64,000 nt of DNA. It comes from Agriotes lineatus. Taxonomy: Eukaryota > Arthropoda > Insecta > Coleoptera > Elateridae. The translations under genes were made by a program, and so were the position numbers. Of the stretch, positions 20,985 to 34,109 are shown one piece after another (the first letter of the stretch is position 1; every line of letters starts with the position of its first letter). Below the pieces are notes generated by a model. It saw only the letters and a list, made by a program, of their open reading frames with translations, searched no databases and had not been told where the DNA came from. Where the stretch lies: assembly GCA_940337035.1 (NCBI GenBank), contig CALNHX010005278.1, positions 46,061 to 110,060 of the forward strand. The letters are read 5' to 3'.

Positions 20985-23900
20985 GTGGATGAGGCACCTT
21001 AGCTGGAAGGATAACCAGACCTAGCCCAGGGATGTGGGTGAAGACCTCAACGGTCTTGTGAGCGGAGGAGGCTACCCTCCTAATGGGGTTAATACATTAG
21101 GAGGCTAGACGTTAAGCCTTAAGGTGGCAGCCCCACCAAACGTCTTACCCTTGCATCATGCTAGTAACATGTCAGGGGGACATTAAAACCTACTAAAAAG
21201 TCTCACGATATTATTAACCGGACGGATTCAACAACGACGAACCAAGCGAGAAATAGGCAAAAGAGATTAGGAATAGCGAAAATAATGAAGATAGGTGTAT
21301 GGAACGTTAGAGGTCTTACAAATAAAGAAGAAGAATTAGAAAAAGAATTAGAAGTCATGAACATTGATATAGCCGTAATAACAGAAACTAAAAAAAAGTT
21401 ACAAGGCTCTATGGAACTCGAACAGTATGTTCTATTGTACAGCGGGGTAGCGCTTGATAACCGTGCAGTGGCTGGTGTTGCAATACTTATAAACAAGAAA
21501 TGGAGACGCTACATTCATAGCTACCATTTTATAAATGAAAGAACGATAACCTTGAGATATAAAACACTAAGAGGATACACTACCCTTATATGTGTCTACA
21601 GCCCCGAAGAAGGCAAACTAGAAAAGACTCAAGAATTTTACGAAAATCTACAAAAAACTTTTAATAACGTAAATAAAAACGATAACATAATTGTCGCAGG
21701 GGATTTTAATGCCAGAATTGGAAAAACATCTATCGGAGGAATTATGGGCAGGCATGGAGAAGACACTTTAAACAACAATGGTCAATCGCAAATTGAATTC
21801 GCCACATTTAATGAGTTAAAAATAACAAATACATACTATCCACACAAAAATATTCACAAGTTCACTTGGAGCGCACGAGGTAGACAGTCTATTATAGATT
21901 ACGTATTAGTTAATAAAAAACTCTCGGGACTAGTGCAAGACACAAGAGTCTATCGCGGCCCAGACGTAAACTCGGATCACTTCCTAATAATATCCAAGAT
22001 AGCTATACCTTTCAAATGGAAGAAATGTCATACAATAAAAAAACATCGAGAAGAAACATTCCGAGTAAATCTTTTACAAGAAGAAAGTACACGGCAACTA
22101 TATCAAAATCGACTAACATCACACTTACAACAAACACCAGTCAGTAGAAATATAAACCAAGAATGGGAAGATATCAAGGGGCTGTACTGCAAGCAGCTAA
22201 AGAAGCAATAGGGACGAGAACAAAAAGAATTGGTACTAAAAGATTGAAAATTTGGAACGAAGATATAGCCCAATACATAAAGGACAAGAAAACTGCGTAC
22301 TTAAACTATCTCAATTCAAGAACTGAACAAAACCGAACAGAATACCAATATAGAAACGCAATAGTGAGAAGAGAAGTACGGAAAATTAAACGAGATAGTT
22401 GGAGTAAATATATCAGCGATATTGAACATGACTTACACGGGCGACAGGACAGAGCTTATAAAGTCCTCAAACATCTAAATAGTACCAGAAAAGATAATCT
22501 ACAACTTAATGTAATTGACGAAGAAACTTGGCTTGCCTATTATAAAAACTTATGGACACAACAACAAGCGGAATCAACAATATTAACATACACTAATGAA
22601 CATGTAGATCCCATAACGATGGACGAATTCTTAATGGCCCTGCATCACTCCAAAAATAAAAAATCTCCTGGCACAGATAAATTAAATATCGAATTAATTA
22701 AATATGCACCAGCTGCCTTACACGCTCGACTTTTAGACTTTATAAATATCTGCTGGCGCTATGGACATATTCCTGAAGAATGGAAGATAGCAATCGTCAC
22801 ACCTATTTTCAAAACTGGAGATCGACACAAGTGTGATTAATTATAGAGGCATCAGTTTGCTTAATACCTGTTATAAATTATATACTACCATCCTGACTAG
22901 ACTACTAAACGCAATAACTGAAACTATTTTGTCCGAATCACAACACGGTTTTAGAAAGGGTAGATCTTGTTCAGACTGCATTTTCACAATAACACAGCTC
23001 ATAGAGAAGAGAAGAGAATTTAATCTTCCCACCTACATAGCCTTTGTAGATTTTAAAAAGGCGTTTGACAACATAAATAGAAATAAATTATGGGAAATAA
23101 TGTTAAAGAAAGGGATTCCACAACATTTAATTAAAATACTTCAAAATATATATGAAGACAATAAAGTAGTTATCAATTTAGAAAATGGAAACACAGGCAG
23201 TAAAGAAGCAACCATAAATGGTGGCGTACGACAGGGTTGCCCTCTATCACCGTCGCTTTTTAATGTATATATAGACGAAGTCATTGAAGAATGGCAGAAA
23301 ACAATAAAAATAGATTTCAGAATAAATGGCTCTAACATAAATACAATATTATTTGCGGACGATCAGGTAATTCTAGCAAACACTGAAGACAATTTACAAT
23401 ATGCAATGTACAAATTAAACACAATATCGAAAAAGTACAACTTAGAAATCTCGACTGCAAAGACAAAGGTATTAGCTTTTAAAGGCGATGACCCAATAAG
23501 AGCCAAAATTGTTTTAGAAAATGAGACACTACAACAAGTAAACTGCTTTAATTATCTAGGCTACAATGTAACATACACGGAAAACAAAGACCTCTATAAT
23601 AAATTAAATAAATTTAGGTATATGTGTGGAACTATAAAGAGAAATCTTAAATCAACCACTAAAAGCACAAAAATAAAGTTTTACAAAGTTATGGCGGTTC
23701 CTGCACTATTATATGGATCAGAAAACTGGACTCTTACTCAAAAAGATAAGAAACTGATTGAAGCATCAGAAATGAAATTTTTAAGATATGTGGCGGGTTA
23801 CACATTATTAGATTACAAAAGAAGTGAGGAGATACGTCAAGAACTAAACATTTTCAACTTAACTGAAAGAATAGATCAATACAGAAATAACTGGATGGAA

Positions 23901-24070
23901 CATATTACCAGAATGGACGATTGCCGTATCCCCAAGCATGTTTTAAAATACAAACCACGAGGAAAGAGAAGATTGGGAAGACCCAAGAAACGTTGGAGCG
24001 ATCAATTTACGTGAGACCGGAACAATCCAATTAGGATTAATCCTGGATTATGACGATGATGATGATGATC
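20985..24070 (+). mobile_element. near-full-length RTE-type LINE
   Basis: It consists of an about 300-bp leader, a single long reading frame at 21285-24014, a very short 3' UTR and a microsatellite-like 3' end with repeated GAT at 24052-24069. Short 3' UTRs with simple-sequence tails instead of poly(A) are typical of the RTE clade. The 5' limit is approximate, and no target duplication could be matched. Confidence 0.85.
21285..24014 (+). pseudogene. RTE-type endonuclease/reverse transcriptase, two single-base indels
   Basis: The N-terminal APE endonuclease shows MKIGVWNVRGL, AVITETKKK, IIVAGDFNARIG and, near its end, DYVLVN and NSDHFLI. The reverse transcriptase shows SPGTDKLNIELI, EEWKIAIVTPIFK, GFRKGRSCSDCIFT, FVDFKKAFDN, GVRQGCPLSPSLFNVYI and the catalytic LFADDQVIL. 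The C-terminus has RRLGRPKKRWSDQF before TGA. About 909 codons, full length for an RTE protein. One base is missing in the G run at 22178-22181, between the endonuclease and the reverse transcriptase. One extra T lies near 22837-22838, just before NYRGISLL. Otherwise the frame is clean, so insertion was recent. It encodes the enzymes for target-primed reverse transcription. Confidence 0.92.
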
Positions 24071-25429
24071 TTCGATGCAGCGGCATTACTTTTGTTGACT
24101 TTTAAATGCTTAGAACCAATAGTAGGTAGCAGTAGCTCAGCTACAAGCCAGCTTATGGTTATGGTATAAGTTTACACATATTAAAGTCATTGATGAAAAG
24201 TAATAAAAAATATATATCGCAATTTTAGCTATTAAACCATATATTATAGAATATAATTTTATGGTACTTATAGTCATATATTTAAGCGTACGTCACAATA
24301 TCTGCATTAATCGCCGGCAAAGTTGCTGAGAAACTCGTGCTACGCAAACAGTGATGAACTGTTTGAGCATGCTAATCGCGATAATTTTTTAAAAAATTAA
24401 TAACAAAAACAGGACATGAGACGTAGGTCGATGGATATGATTCGGCAAAAAATCGTATGGGTCGCTTAGACACCAAGGCTATAATGATAACCTTTTTACT
24501 GTAAATGCCCATTAGTTGGAGACTCAAACAATAATTTTATTTGAACGCTTTAAAGCGTTACAGCAAGACATGGACGTTGCACCATGATAACGCTACTGCA
24601 CACTCATCACTTATCTACAATTATCTTACAAAAAGTAGCCATCAGACTAACGACTGAAAATGTTGTCGATGTAACGATGTACTTGATTCTCTTTTGTCCA
24701 ACAGAATTATATGTCCGTAATAAGTGTACTCAGTTGCATATAGAAAATGTTAGCTATTTTCTATCATGCAATCATGCACAACTTGCGTGGTTTACTTGTT
24801 AAACCTACTGATGAGTGTATAGTTTATTTTTTATTTAGCTACTACTTACCTGCACCCTAGTGATCTTTCTGCTTGGATTTTACAATAATTTTTATTAAAA
24901 TAGCGCCCTTAAACACAACGCAGTTCTGTTTTTTCTAGTTATTTATCAGTTTCACTAAATACCAGTTCCAAAAAAGTAAACCTTGTTAGAACTATTTGCC
25001 AAATTTAGCTATTTCTTCAGATTTTAGTATCTTTTTCGACTCATGTAGTACAAATTCGTAATTTAGCGGTAATGTTACCAAACCTTCATTTTGCAGGTAT
25101 TCATTTCCGCGTATTCCAGTTCAAATATTAACGCATTGCCGATTCAGGTTTATTTTGACGTAGGTTACAATTCAAGCTTTGTTCCCTTCTGTCCGTAGAG
25201 CAGTCTTAGGTTACCGAATTTCTTGCACCCATTTGTTGTTGTACAAGCCTGCCTTAAAACTGTCCGCGTAAAACGTTTATGAATACTGCCGTGCAGTTCT
25301 TTTAGCCGAGTTTCATTTATGAATGTATCCTTTGTTCTTTTGCGAGCAAAACAGGCTTCAGCTTATCAATTTCTACGTATTCGTTATCTTCAAGGTTCCC
25401 TGCGAGTTTCGTATAAACTGTAGAGTCAG
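24071..25429. other. AT-rich intergenic, no gene seen
   Basis: A 72-codon plus-strand frame at 24584-24802 has no recognisable features. No repeat structure was noticed. Confidence 0.45.
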
Positions 25430-26133
25430 TTCGATTTAGTTCGTTGTAAAGTTCCGCACCACCTCTCCTCTTTATTTGAGTCAGATACGGACGGAGCGTA
25501 GTTACGCGCTTGCGTCAACGCAGTTGCATTTCGAATCCGTGACTTAAGCGTCACTTCCTAGCGGTCCTTGAATTAGAACAAACGTATTTGATTTTTAGCC
25601 CCCGGTTCGCATCGCTTTGCGGCTGGAGGGGGAAGGGGGACACTGTGGGTTCCGTGAACCATTAGTGCCCGTTTGAAGGAATAGAACTGTCTCGTTACGT
25701 GAACAATCCTAGGCGTTCTTCGTGCTGTGAACATTAACCGTTTGGGGTGCAGTTGAAGCAAGTTAAGTTAGTGTGGTCGATAGTTCTTTTCGTGGGGTTG
25801 CGAGACTCCAATATCATCGCTGTTGCGGATTTTAACGAGCTCTTCATAGAACCAACGCTAACTTAAGTATGACGTCGTGTTGTTTAAATCTCGCACGTTG
25901 CTCTATGGTTCCTGTATGGAAGTGTCGTTACGTCGTCTATTCACCCTTCGGGGGATTCTAATTCATCTTGCCAACCCCTTGTGGTCTACACCATCGAGGT
26001 TGTGTTCTGCACCACGTCCACCCTTGTGATTTCGCCGTCGTTCCATTTCTTTAGGTACCTTGAGGCAGTTTGTTTGGAAAGGCGACTACACATACAGTGC
26101 CGCACGTAATTATGCAGCCAGCTGATATTCTTC
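25430..26133 (+). promoter_or_regulatory. CpG-rich patch, candidate promoter / first exon
   Basis: This 0.7-kb block is clearly richer in CpG than its surroundings and not repetitive. At its right edge ATGCAGCCAGCTGATATTCT leads directly to CAG|GTAACA (GT at 26134), which would make an eight-codon first coding exon. No downstream exon was identified, so this is only a candidate. Confidence 0.25.
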
Positions 26134-27379
26134 AGGTAACAAGTTTTTGTAAATTAGTTTTACTGTGTATAACCAAAAGGTAATCGCTACGTCGTCGAGT
26201 GTTGAACAATTCAGCGCATTTATTGTTGTTAACGATGTTATTTGCTGTTTGCTAAATTTACCGAATTGTAACTCGTAGCAGTTTCGCCCTTGAGCCACAT
26301 TAATGCATTTGCAGTCAAGTTTAATGTCTGTAATTAAGTTAACGTGTTACGCAATCTAACCCAACTAATCCTTTTGAGCATTTTTAAATTTAACTAGTCA
26401 ATTTCATGTCCATTGTCACCTACATATATTTTATTTATTTCAATAGAGTTCATTGTCAAGTAATTATGTTTTTCATTTGTGTTCTTGTTACTTGCATGCG
26501 TTTTATGTGTATGTTTCAGTTGTAAGGAGTAGAACAGCTGCTTCAGTAAGTTATTGTTGTATGGTAAGTCGATACTGTATGTAACTCGCCCACCGAACTC
26601 TGCCAAGGAAAAGTAGCAAGGTGACTTTACTCACTTCCATTTTCAAAGTAATCTCACCTTTGTTGCGGTTGTTGTTTCCCGATTTAGTCAAGAAAATGGT
26701 GGCGTTCCGTTATTTTCAACATCATTTACCTCTCGTATCGGAGTACAGCCCTAACTCGAAGGTCAAAAAGAACCCGCCCACGCGGCTGAGTTTTAGCTGG
26801 AGCAACCCTTCCTGCTGCCGCCATCTTAACAGGGTTGGGGCCTTGTATTCTCGGTTTATTTCCCGATCATGTCGTCTTATCGTGTCATGGATAGCAAATC
26901 CGGCTCTCGAGCGCATGAATTTATTTCGCACACTTGTGGGGCTGGATTGCTATGTCGTTGTAACATTTTCGTGCGGTAACAACCTGTGGAACTATTTTTG
27001 AATAACTTGTCATAGCTGTTACAGTTAATTGGGTAGATCGCTCGTAAAAGCCCATTACTGCTGGTAAAAAAGTTGATAATAAAGGTGTTCTTTTGAAAGA
27101 TGTTTATATTTGCCACTATCCTCAGAATTTTGACTCGACCAACTACAGTTGGCAACAGAAAGGTACATTAAAGGATAAAGAACAACTTGCTGGTCTTCTT
27201 TCCGGGAAACTAATTTAAATATACTAAAACTGCCAGTAAACATGACAAAATAAGCTATTCGATCCATGGAGTGCCATGGGAAAAGGCGACATATTTCTAT
27301 CTAGAGTTTCTTAACGAATTTTCCGAATCAGCCGCACCATCGTTCTCATATTATTCGCTTTTATCACGCTAAACGCGTT
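26134..27379. other. unique sequence, no gene recognised
   Basis: Mixed composition with a moderately CpG-rich segment at 26650-26990. Open frames on both strands overlap each other and none shows a known motif. Confidence 0.4.
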
Positions 27380-27479
27380 ATGTTCTTCGCGAAACTCGCT
27401 GGCGCTTTTCTGTTCATTGTTGTCTCGATTTTCTTAGAGCTTAGATGCCTTTTGTTCAGGCCGATTTCGACCGTTAGGG
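27380..27479 (+). CDS. weak candidate first exon with signal-peptide-like N-terminus
   Basis: An ATG opens MFFAKLAGAFLFIVVSIFLE, a hydrophobic leader. After 33 codons and one base it reaches a strong donor, AGGG|GTAAGT (GT at 27480-27481). A secreted or membrane protein is possible. There is no recognised second exon and no similarity, so this may be chance. Confidence 0.18.
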
Positions 27480-29179
27480 GTAAGTTGCACGTGGTCAGCC
27501 TGCTTCCTTATATTTTCGTTCAAAGTTTCGGGGTTTTTCTAGCCGTTTTTCCATCCATATTCCTGTAGCGAGCTGTTTGGACCCGGACAGGAATGTTTGT
27601 CTTCCGTCATGTTCTCTTTCTGTATAGTACACGTGCTTAACGTTATACTTAGGGAACACTCCCACAGAGGGAGTAACATTTCAAGTTTTGACCTATAGTA
27701 ACTGATAATTGTGGGGCCATGGCTCGATCTGAAACCTTCAGATTTCTGACGCTGTTTAAATTGGGCTATTATAGTAAGATTAATTGCTGTGCAGATTTGC
27801 CAGCGGATTCGATAGGATCTTTCGGATTTCACTCTGTTATTGTGCGATAATCTTGGACTTTGTTCTCGTTGCATCTTGCGTAGTGCCATTGCCACAGCAG
27901 ATCCGACGAGTTTCCCTTAAATCTCCATCAAAGTTTAATTTGTTTTAGTAATATCATTCACTGCTAAACTCTAATAATCTCTGTAGTATGTTTATTATTG
28001 CATTTATTTAGATTACTGGACAATTTCTAGGATGTTTATTTGGTGCACCCGGCGTACCTGATGTTTGTATCCAAGTGCCATATTATTGACTATTATACAT
28101 TTTACTATGATTATATGTGCTTTCGTTACTGCAAACTCAGTTATGACTTAGTTCAGATATTTCTTGCATTTCATATTGTGGTGCTTTTGGTTAGCTTTGA
28201 GTTTATGAGTTTTCGTTTCTATCTGACCACATTTACTGTGTAAAGCGTCATTGGCGTTTCTTAAATACTGATAAATGAATTAAGCTTTATAAAGAATCGT
28301 TCGCCTTCTTCATAAATGTGCTTAGGTTGTCACGGTGGTTTTAATTTGGCTTTAAATATTTATAACACGAAATATAATCTCTCACTCTCATTTTTGAAAA
28401 TAGCGAACTAAATTCTATAGCTGAAATAATTTCCTATTATTTGCTGGTACTTCTGAAATGAATACACAATTTTATACGGCCTCCTCCTTTTTGTAACTGC
28501 TGCTGTTGGTAATGACAGCTGACTACAAACACTAACAAACAATAACGCGTGCTATGAAAAGAAATAAAGGGGCAATGTTTATTGGAGGTATCTTTTGTAA
28601 GCGGTATTCACAAAGGCAAATTCTGAGGCATCAATAATAATTCAGCAATCAAACAGGCATCAGGTGCTGACTTATATAGGCCACCTAAATGTAGCATTCA
28701 CACTGGGCTTCATATACTCTTCTTTGGAAAAATTGTACTCCTCGAAAGCTTTTATAAAATTTCACAATATTACTCCACTGTACTGCGTCGCCTCAGTTAC
28801 ACACTGTGACGGAGACCCATTCAACGTTTTATTTAATTTACTTTCGATCTCTCAGCCCCCATTTCAGTTTCGACTTGAGTGCTCACATCCAAAACAATAC
28901 GAAATTAAGATATACCTTTTGAAGGAAAGTTTTCCACAGGGTCGATCAGTAGAGATTTGTATTTAATTATGCTGCCTACAATTGTAACATGTTTAGTCTC
29001 GTGTGTATTGCTATGATGAAATATTATTTCACTGTAGGTTATACTTATTCAATCAGAAAACAAGCCACCTTGATTTTATTGTACTGTGATAGATAAACTA
29101 GTATTTGTGCGATCAATAGACCTCGCGCAACTACAGTTTTCATACTCCATAAGCTAAGAACTGAAATAAAATTTGTACT
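27480..29179. other. unique sequence, no gene recognised
   Basis: The longest frame is 118 codons on the minus strand (27539-27895), with no known domain or membrane segment. A 100-codon plus frame at 28664-28966 is likewise unassigned. No repeats noticed. Confidence 0.4.
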
Positions 29180-30100
29180 CCCAGATATCTACCTCCTTGG
29201 AATTTCTGAGTAGATACTGATTATGGGGTATCACTTTTGCGTGAGAAGGAACTGTAATCTGGGAAAATGAACAAAATCTTTAGTAATTTGTGAAAAAAAA
29301 TCTAGTTTTTAGTGTTTTTTTTTAGTATTTGGGCTTTCCCTCCCGGGAATTTTTCACTATGGGGTATCATTTATGAATAAGAGGGAAATGTAGTCTGTGA
29401 AGATGATAGAAATCGTTAGTCATTTCTGAAAAAAATATATCGTTTTTTCGACATTGGTTGGGGTATTTCGCCTTCGTCACACCGAACAATACATCGCAGT
29501 GAAACTAAAGTTTCGTACCGCCGTTATATAGCTTCATAAAATATCTCCGTAAGTTTTCATAGAAATACGTCTGCATGAAATCTGCCACCCTCCTTAAACG
29601 TTTTCCACCCATACATTTTTGAGTAAATACTGTTTCTGAATAAGAGAAAAATGTCCGTGAAGATGATCAAAATTGTCGTTTTTTCGATTTTTTTTTAGTA
29701 TTCGGGTCTCTAGCACCGAACGGTCTATGGCAGTGAAACTAAAGTCTGGTACTATCGTTCTAAAGCTTCATACAACATCTCCATAATTTTTTAAGGAAAG
29801 TCGTCTGAGTGAAATGTGCACCTTACCACCCCGCCCCCGACCAGATACCACCTTCTCTGGAATGTTTGGGTAAATAGTGATTATGGCGTATCAGTTTTGC
29901 GTAAGAGGGAAATATTTTTTGTGAAAATAACCAAAATAGTAAGATCCTTTTGTAGAGATAAAATTTTTTGTCTTTTTGACATTTTTTCGGGTAACTGAGC
30001 CTCCTGACAGCAAACGCTGCAACTCAGTGAAATCAAAGTTTGCTGTCATCGTTACTAAGCTTTATATAACCTCTCTATAAATGTTCATGAAGATCCATCC
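29180..30100. repeat. degenerate tandem repeat, unit about 240-295 bp
   Basis: The phrase GATTATGGGGTATCACTTTTG recurs in variants near 29218, 29357, 29628 and 29877. A second phrase, GCAGTGAAACTAAAGTTT, with TAGCTTCATA about 30 bp later, recurs near 29492, 29732 and 30027. Units have diverged and the spacing is irregular. No coding capacity is evident. Confidence 0.7.
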
Positions 30101-30871
30101 ATAAATTTTGTCGCTGTGTATGGAATATACGTTCGTATATAGGTACATACCGCGAAATGAATTTTCGCCCAGATGTTTCGAAAGCCTTTGCTTTGCTCGG
30201 TCAATTATGGTTTAAATGGATAAACTATGGTCTACCTACAATTTTACAAAACCAATAAAAAGTTAAATCCACGGCTTTATTCTTTTACAAGAGGTTACTT
30301 TTTATTACCCCACTGCTAGTATTGTGCCTATTCAATTCGTAAATTGACTCTGACTAAATAAATATTTAATGTAATGCAGTGCAATTTAAATAATTAGATT
30401 ACGTATTCAATTATCTCGTTTGGTTAATCTTTCATTATTGATGGACTCTGTTTATATATGTCTAAATCCTGTAAACGTTTCACTTTATTAATTTATTTGT
30501 TTGAGCTGAAAAGCAGTGTTGTATTTCATCGATAAAACTTGTTAATATTTAATTCAATACAGGGGAGGTTCCACAGGTTCATAAATAAGGTTTTGCTTAA
30601 ATTTATTACAAAAAATAGCCACAAAGTTAAAAATCTTGTGTATGTTTTATGAAATTATCTGTAACAAAACTAGACAATGGCCTGGGAGATTAATAACCAA
30701 AGAAAAGTATAGGTCGTCCTGAAAGTAAATGTTCAACACCAACGGAAGATGAAACTAGACGTCTGATTACGATAAGCTGCTATGAAACATCCCATTTGTC
30801 AATATAGTAGAATAATTCTAGTTTTTTCCATTTGGCATAAGTGACTGAGACGGTAGTTCCAGTAAGACTTA
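30101..30871. other. AT-rich intergenic, nothing recognised
   Basis: No gene, repeat or RNA signature that I can support. Confidence 0.5.
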
Positions 30872-31010
30872 AATTGGTGGTCTTCCAAGTCGGTGGTAAC
30901 ACAAGTTCGTGATAGTTTTAGTCGAATGCTGGTTCACATCGGTGGCAATCCAAGTCGGTGGTAAACAAAGTTGGTGGTAGTTCACGTCGGTGGTAATTTT
31001 AGTCAGATTT
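30872..31010. repeat. short degenerate tandem repeat of the AAGTCGGTGGTAA type
   Basis: Variants of (A)AGTCGGTGGTAA occur seven or so times in 139 bp, spaced irregularly by about 15-20 bp. Not coding in any frame. Confidence 0.65.
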
Positions 31011-32276
31011 AGCGCCATATAGCTGATACTCCAGTTAGTACTCTTGCTATGACTTTGTACAGTTTTTCTCTGTCAATTAAACCATTAAAATCACTCAGAA
31101 CGATTATTTTGCTAATTTCCGTTCACTCGTAGCGTGCAAACATATTTACCCATTGGTGTAAAGCCTATCACCAGGTAATCTAAATCGAGTAACCGCGAAA
31201 GCATCAAACAGTATATAAGCAATCTAAAAAAAAATCTTACTATAAAGCTCGTACCAATCAAAATACTAAAAGTTAGCTAATAAAACTTAAAGAAAAACAG
31301 TTTCAAATCTTTGGAACATACAGATAACGCTTCAAATATCACAACATGAAAACATTTGCAAACCAGTAGGTGATTGGGGTGAATACCTTTCCAGTTTCTT
31401 TCTGAAGGTCGCACTTATAGTTTATAGTAAAAACTACGCTGGCTTTACTCTACATATTTTTAAATGGTTGTGATTTTATAAAAATTGCAATACTTCTTCT
31501 GAGCGTTACTTCGCAATATTACGTTTGGCTTTGAAATTCCAAACCTTCAACCCCCACGCAAAAGGTTAAAGTTACCTACAACTTTCCTTACTCGTATTTA
31601 ATTTGGCAGCTTAGACCCTCGAACAGTATTTAACCAAAACATCTACTTAAACTGGTATTTGTAGCTGTTCGCATGAAATTTATTTGAAATTCTTTGTGGT
31701 GTCCCCTAAGCACGAGCCTTTTACTGCCGCCCTGATTTTACGTCGCTTTCGAATGCATAAATGCGGTTATCCGCAATCTCTACACTTTCGTTCCCTACTA
31801 GTCACAATAAAAGTATCGACAGGTTTTCAGCCCTAACAGGCAGCGCAGGGTCCTGACACATTTAAAGGCGAGTTTGATTAGATTTCCAATTTGGCTGCTT
31901 TCTTAGCTGTCAAATCAACAGCCGCTCTTTTATAACCCCATCAAAGCACTTTCACTTCATTGGTTCGTTGGGCGAATACATCTTTTATTGATAGGGCCGC
32001 GTCAATGGCCTGCCAGTTCGAAACAACGTAATTAAAGGGTCCTACCCGGCAGGAGGCAGTAATTTGACTCTTGATTACAAGGCCTAACTTGTTGGATTCG
32101 CTAATTTGTAAAGATGCAGCTTTGTACAAAACAACTGGCTCGGCGGCTAATTACTCAAAGGACCTTAAAATGGAAATGAGGTTGCGAAAAAGTTCCTATT
32201 TCCCAGGGTGTAATAAAGGACCCTTTGGGCGCACCCCTAAGCTTTAGTAGGCAAGTTTGATATATTTTGTTTGGTT
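31011..32276. other. unique, mixed-composition non-coding sequence
   Basis: The 31500-32240 part is less AT-rich, not repetitive and not open in any frame beyond about 60 codons. It could hold regulatory sequence, but nothing in it can be named from inspection. Confidence 0.35.
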
Positions 32277-32844
32277 TACGGACGTTTGGCCCCCGCCGTT
32301 TCGCCCCCGACCGTTTCGCCGCCGAAGTTTTACCTGTAGCTTTAGTCAGCTTCAGCTGTTTCCAGTTGCACCACGAGGAGGTAGCTAGTAGGATTTCTGC
32401 AACCGGTTTTTTTATTTTTTAATCCAAGAACTAGAAAGTATGTCGCAATATCAGCTCGTATGAAAAAAATCGTTGAAGATTTTGAAAATCGTCAAGTTAT
32501 TGATTACTTCCGTGGGATTGCGTACAACTTTGAATTTTGAATTTATTCCGGTTGCACGTCGAAATATAGATGTTAAAAGATTATTCTTTCTTTATATGTA
32601 TTTACTAAAAACTCTAAAATTAAAACACAAACACCAACAAACAAAAACCAATAAAAATTTAAAAAACTAAAATTAAAACGCAAACACCAAAAAAATAATA
32701 ATAAAAAACGGTTGCAGAACCTCCTCGTGGTGCAACTGGAAACAGCTAAAGCTAGAGGTAAAACTTCGGTGGCGAAACGGTTAGGAGGCGAAACGGCGGG
32801 GGCGAAGCGGTTGGGGGCGAAACGCCGGGAGCGAAACGTCCGTA
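32277..32844. mobile_element. TIR element with subterminal GGCGAAACGG repeats
   Basis: The ends are TACGGACGTTTGGC on the left and the reverse complement TACGGACGTTTCGC on the right. Each arm of about 125 bp carries a series of NGGGGCGAAACGG-like units (at least five on the right, 32768-32838), then GGTAAAACTTCGG and AGCTGTTTCCAGTTGCACCA with a shared CACGAGGAGGT. The AT-rich centre contains a partial direct repeat (TAAAATTAAAACACAAACACC). A 102-codon minus frame here is the translation of the repeats, not a gene. Confidence 0.82.
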
Positions 32845-34079
32845 CCCCATTTGAACCACCGTTAGACAATAAAGAGGACACCCGTCTTTAATTCCATATA
32901 AAGGAAAAATGAAAGCAATATCGTAAATGCCTATTATCTATTTCACAAAACGGTGTATAAGAATTATAACTCAACACACTAGATAAAACTTGAATAAGAA
33001 GCACAGAAATCAGAATTACTAAAAACGAGCACTCTCGAAGTTGGTATTATTAACTGATAGCGAGAAATTTCTGATAAGCTGCCATTTTATCGTGTCCAGA
33101 AGAGCTAAGCGAAATATAATCTTTTAACTGTTTAAAACTGTGTTCACAACCCATAATAGAATTAAAAACGTTAACAAACAATATCTCCCTGGGAAAGATA
33201 ATAAGTTGCGTTAAAGGTTTTCCACTTTCGCGATTCTACAAATTCGCTATTTTAAGACATTAATTAATTCATGAACCCTTTCCATAGAGTTTCACTGACA
33301 GTACTAGCACCGGAACTTTCCACAGACACAAGCCTGATACATTTAAAACAACGGTTGAATACATCTAGTCAAACAGGAAATGTTAGGCCGCAGGCAACTC
33401 GTGCAGGCATTCATTCTATTTCAGGTTATGTAGCTGGAGACGCCTTACAGCTCAATCTGAAAGGTACACAGGCAATAAAAGGGCAGAAGGAATCAAACAG
33501 TGTGCCAGAGTGCCCCTAAACACCAAAAAATGAGCAGCCCCCTCGCGCCAACCACTCGAGAAGCCAATATTCGCGCCATAAAACGAAACAAGAGCGCGGA
33601 AGGAGAGGGTTGGCAGGTTATGGCAGGAGGATGGACGAAATGGATGAAATACAAGCGCGCTGCGTTAAGTGATGGTTTCAGTCATTACGGGCGGCTTAAT
33701 GGTTTATTCATTTACCCTTGTATCGACGTCCGCAGTTTTTATTCAGAAATTATTGCAACAAGCAGCATCGGGACTGAGTCGTAACTTCCCATTTTTAGCA
33801 TCCCCTGCGAAATGGGGCACAGCCTCCCGTTGAATTTACTTTTTAGAATATGAAGAGGAGACGAGCTCAAGTAGCCCTCTTATGCGGATGGGCTTCTCAA
33901 TTTAAGTGCCCGAAGGTTATTTGAATTTAATTAAAATATTTCCATGTTTTATTCTAAGTTATTAATTTAGCAGAGAGCAAAGGACTTAATTTTGACGAAA
34001 GCTTAGCTCAAGGCAATTATTGATTAACTCGATGTGATATTTTATCGTTTGTGGGTTTCTTTACTTTATTTTATATAGT
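32845..34079. other. no gene recognised; moderately CpG-rich at 33530-33790
   Basis: Two frames of 82 and 94 codons on the plus strand overlap at 33271-33784 without known features. The sequence is not obviously repetitive. It lies immediately upstream of the candidate exon at 34110. Confidence 0.35.
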
Positions 34080-34109
34080 GAATCGTCGTTCAATACAGAA
34101 TAGAGTAAA

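Noticed and set aside
27539..27895. 118-codon minus-strand frame as a gene
   Set aside because: No domain, signal or splice context, and it overlaps other frames; length alone is not enough.
32573..32881. 102-codon minus-strand frame with a repeated RFAPNRFAP pattern
   Set aside because: It is the translation of the GGCGAAACGG repeat array and AT-rich centre of a TIR element; length comes from the repeats.
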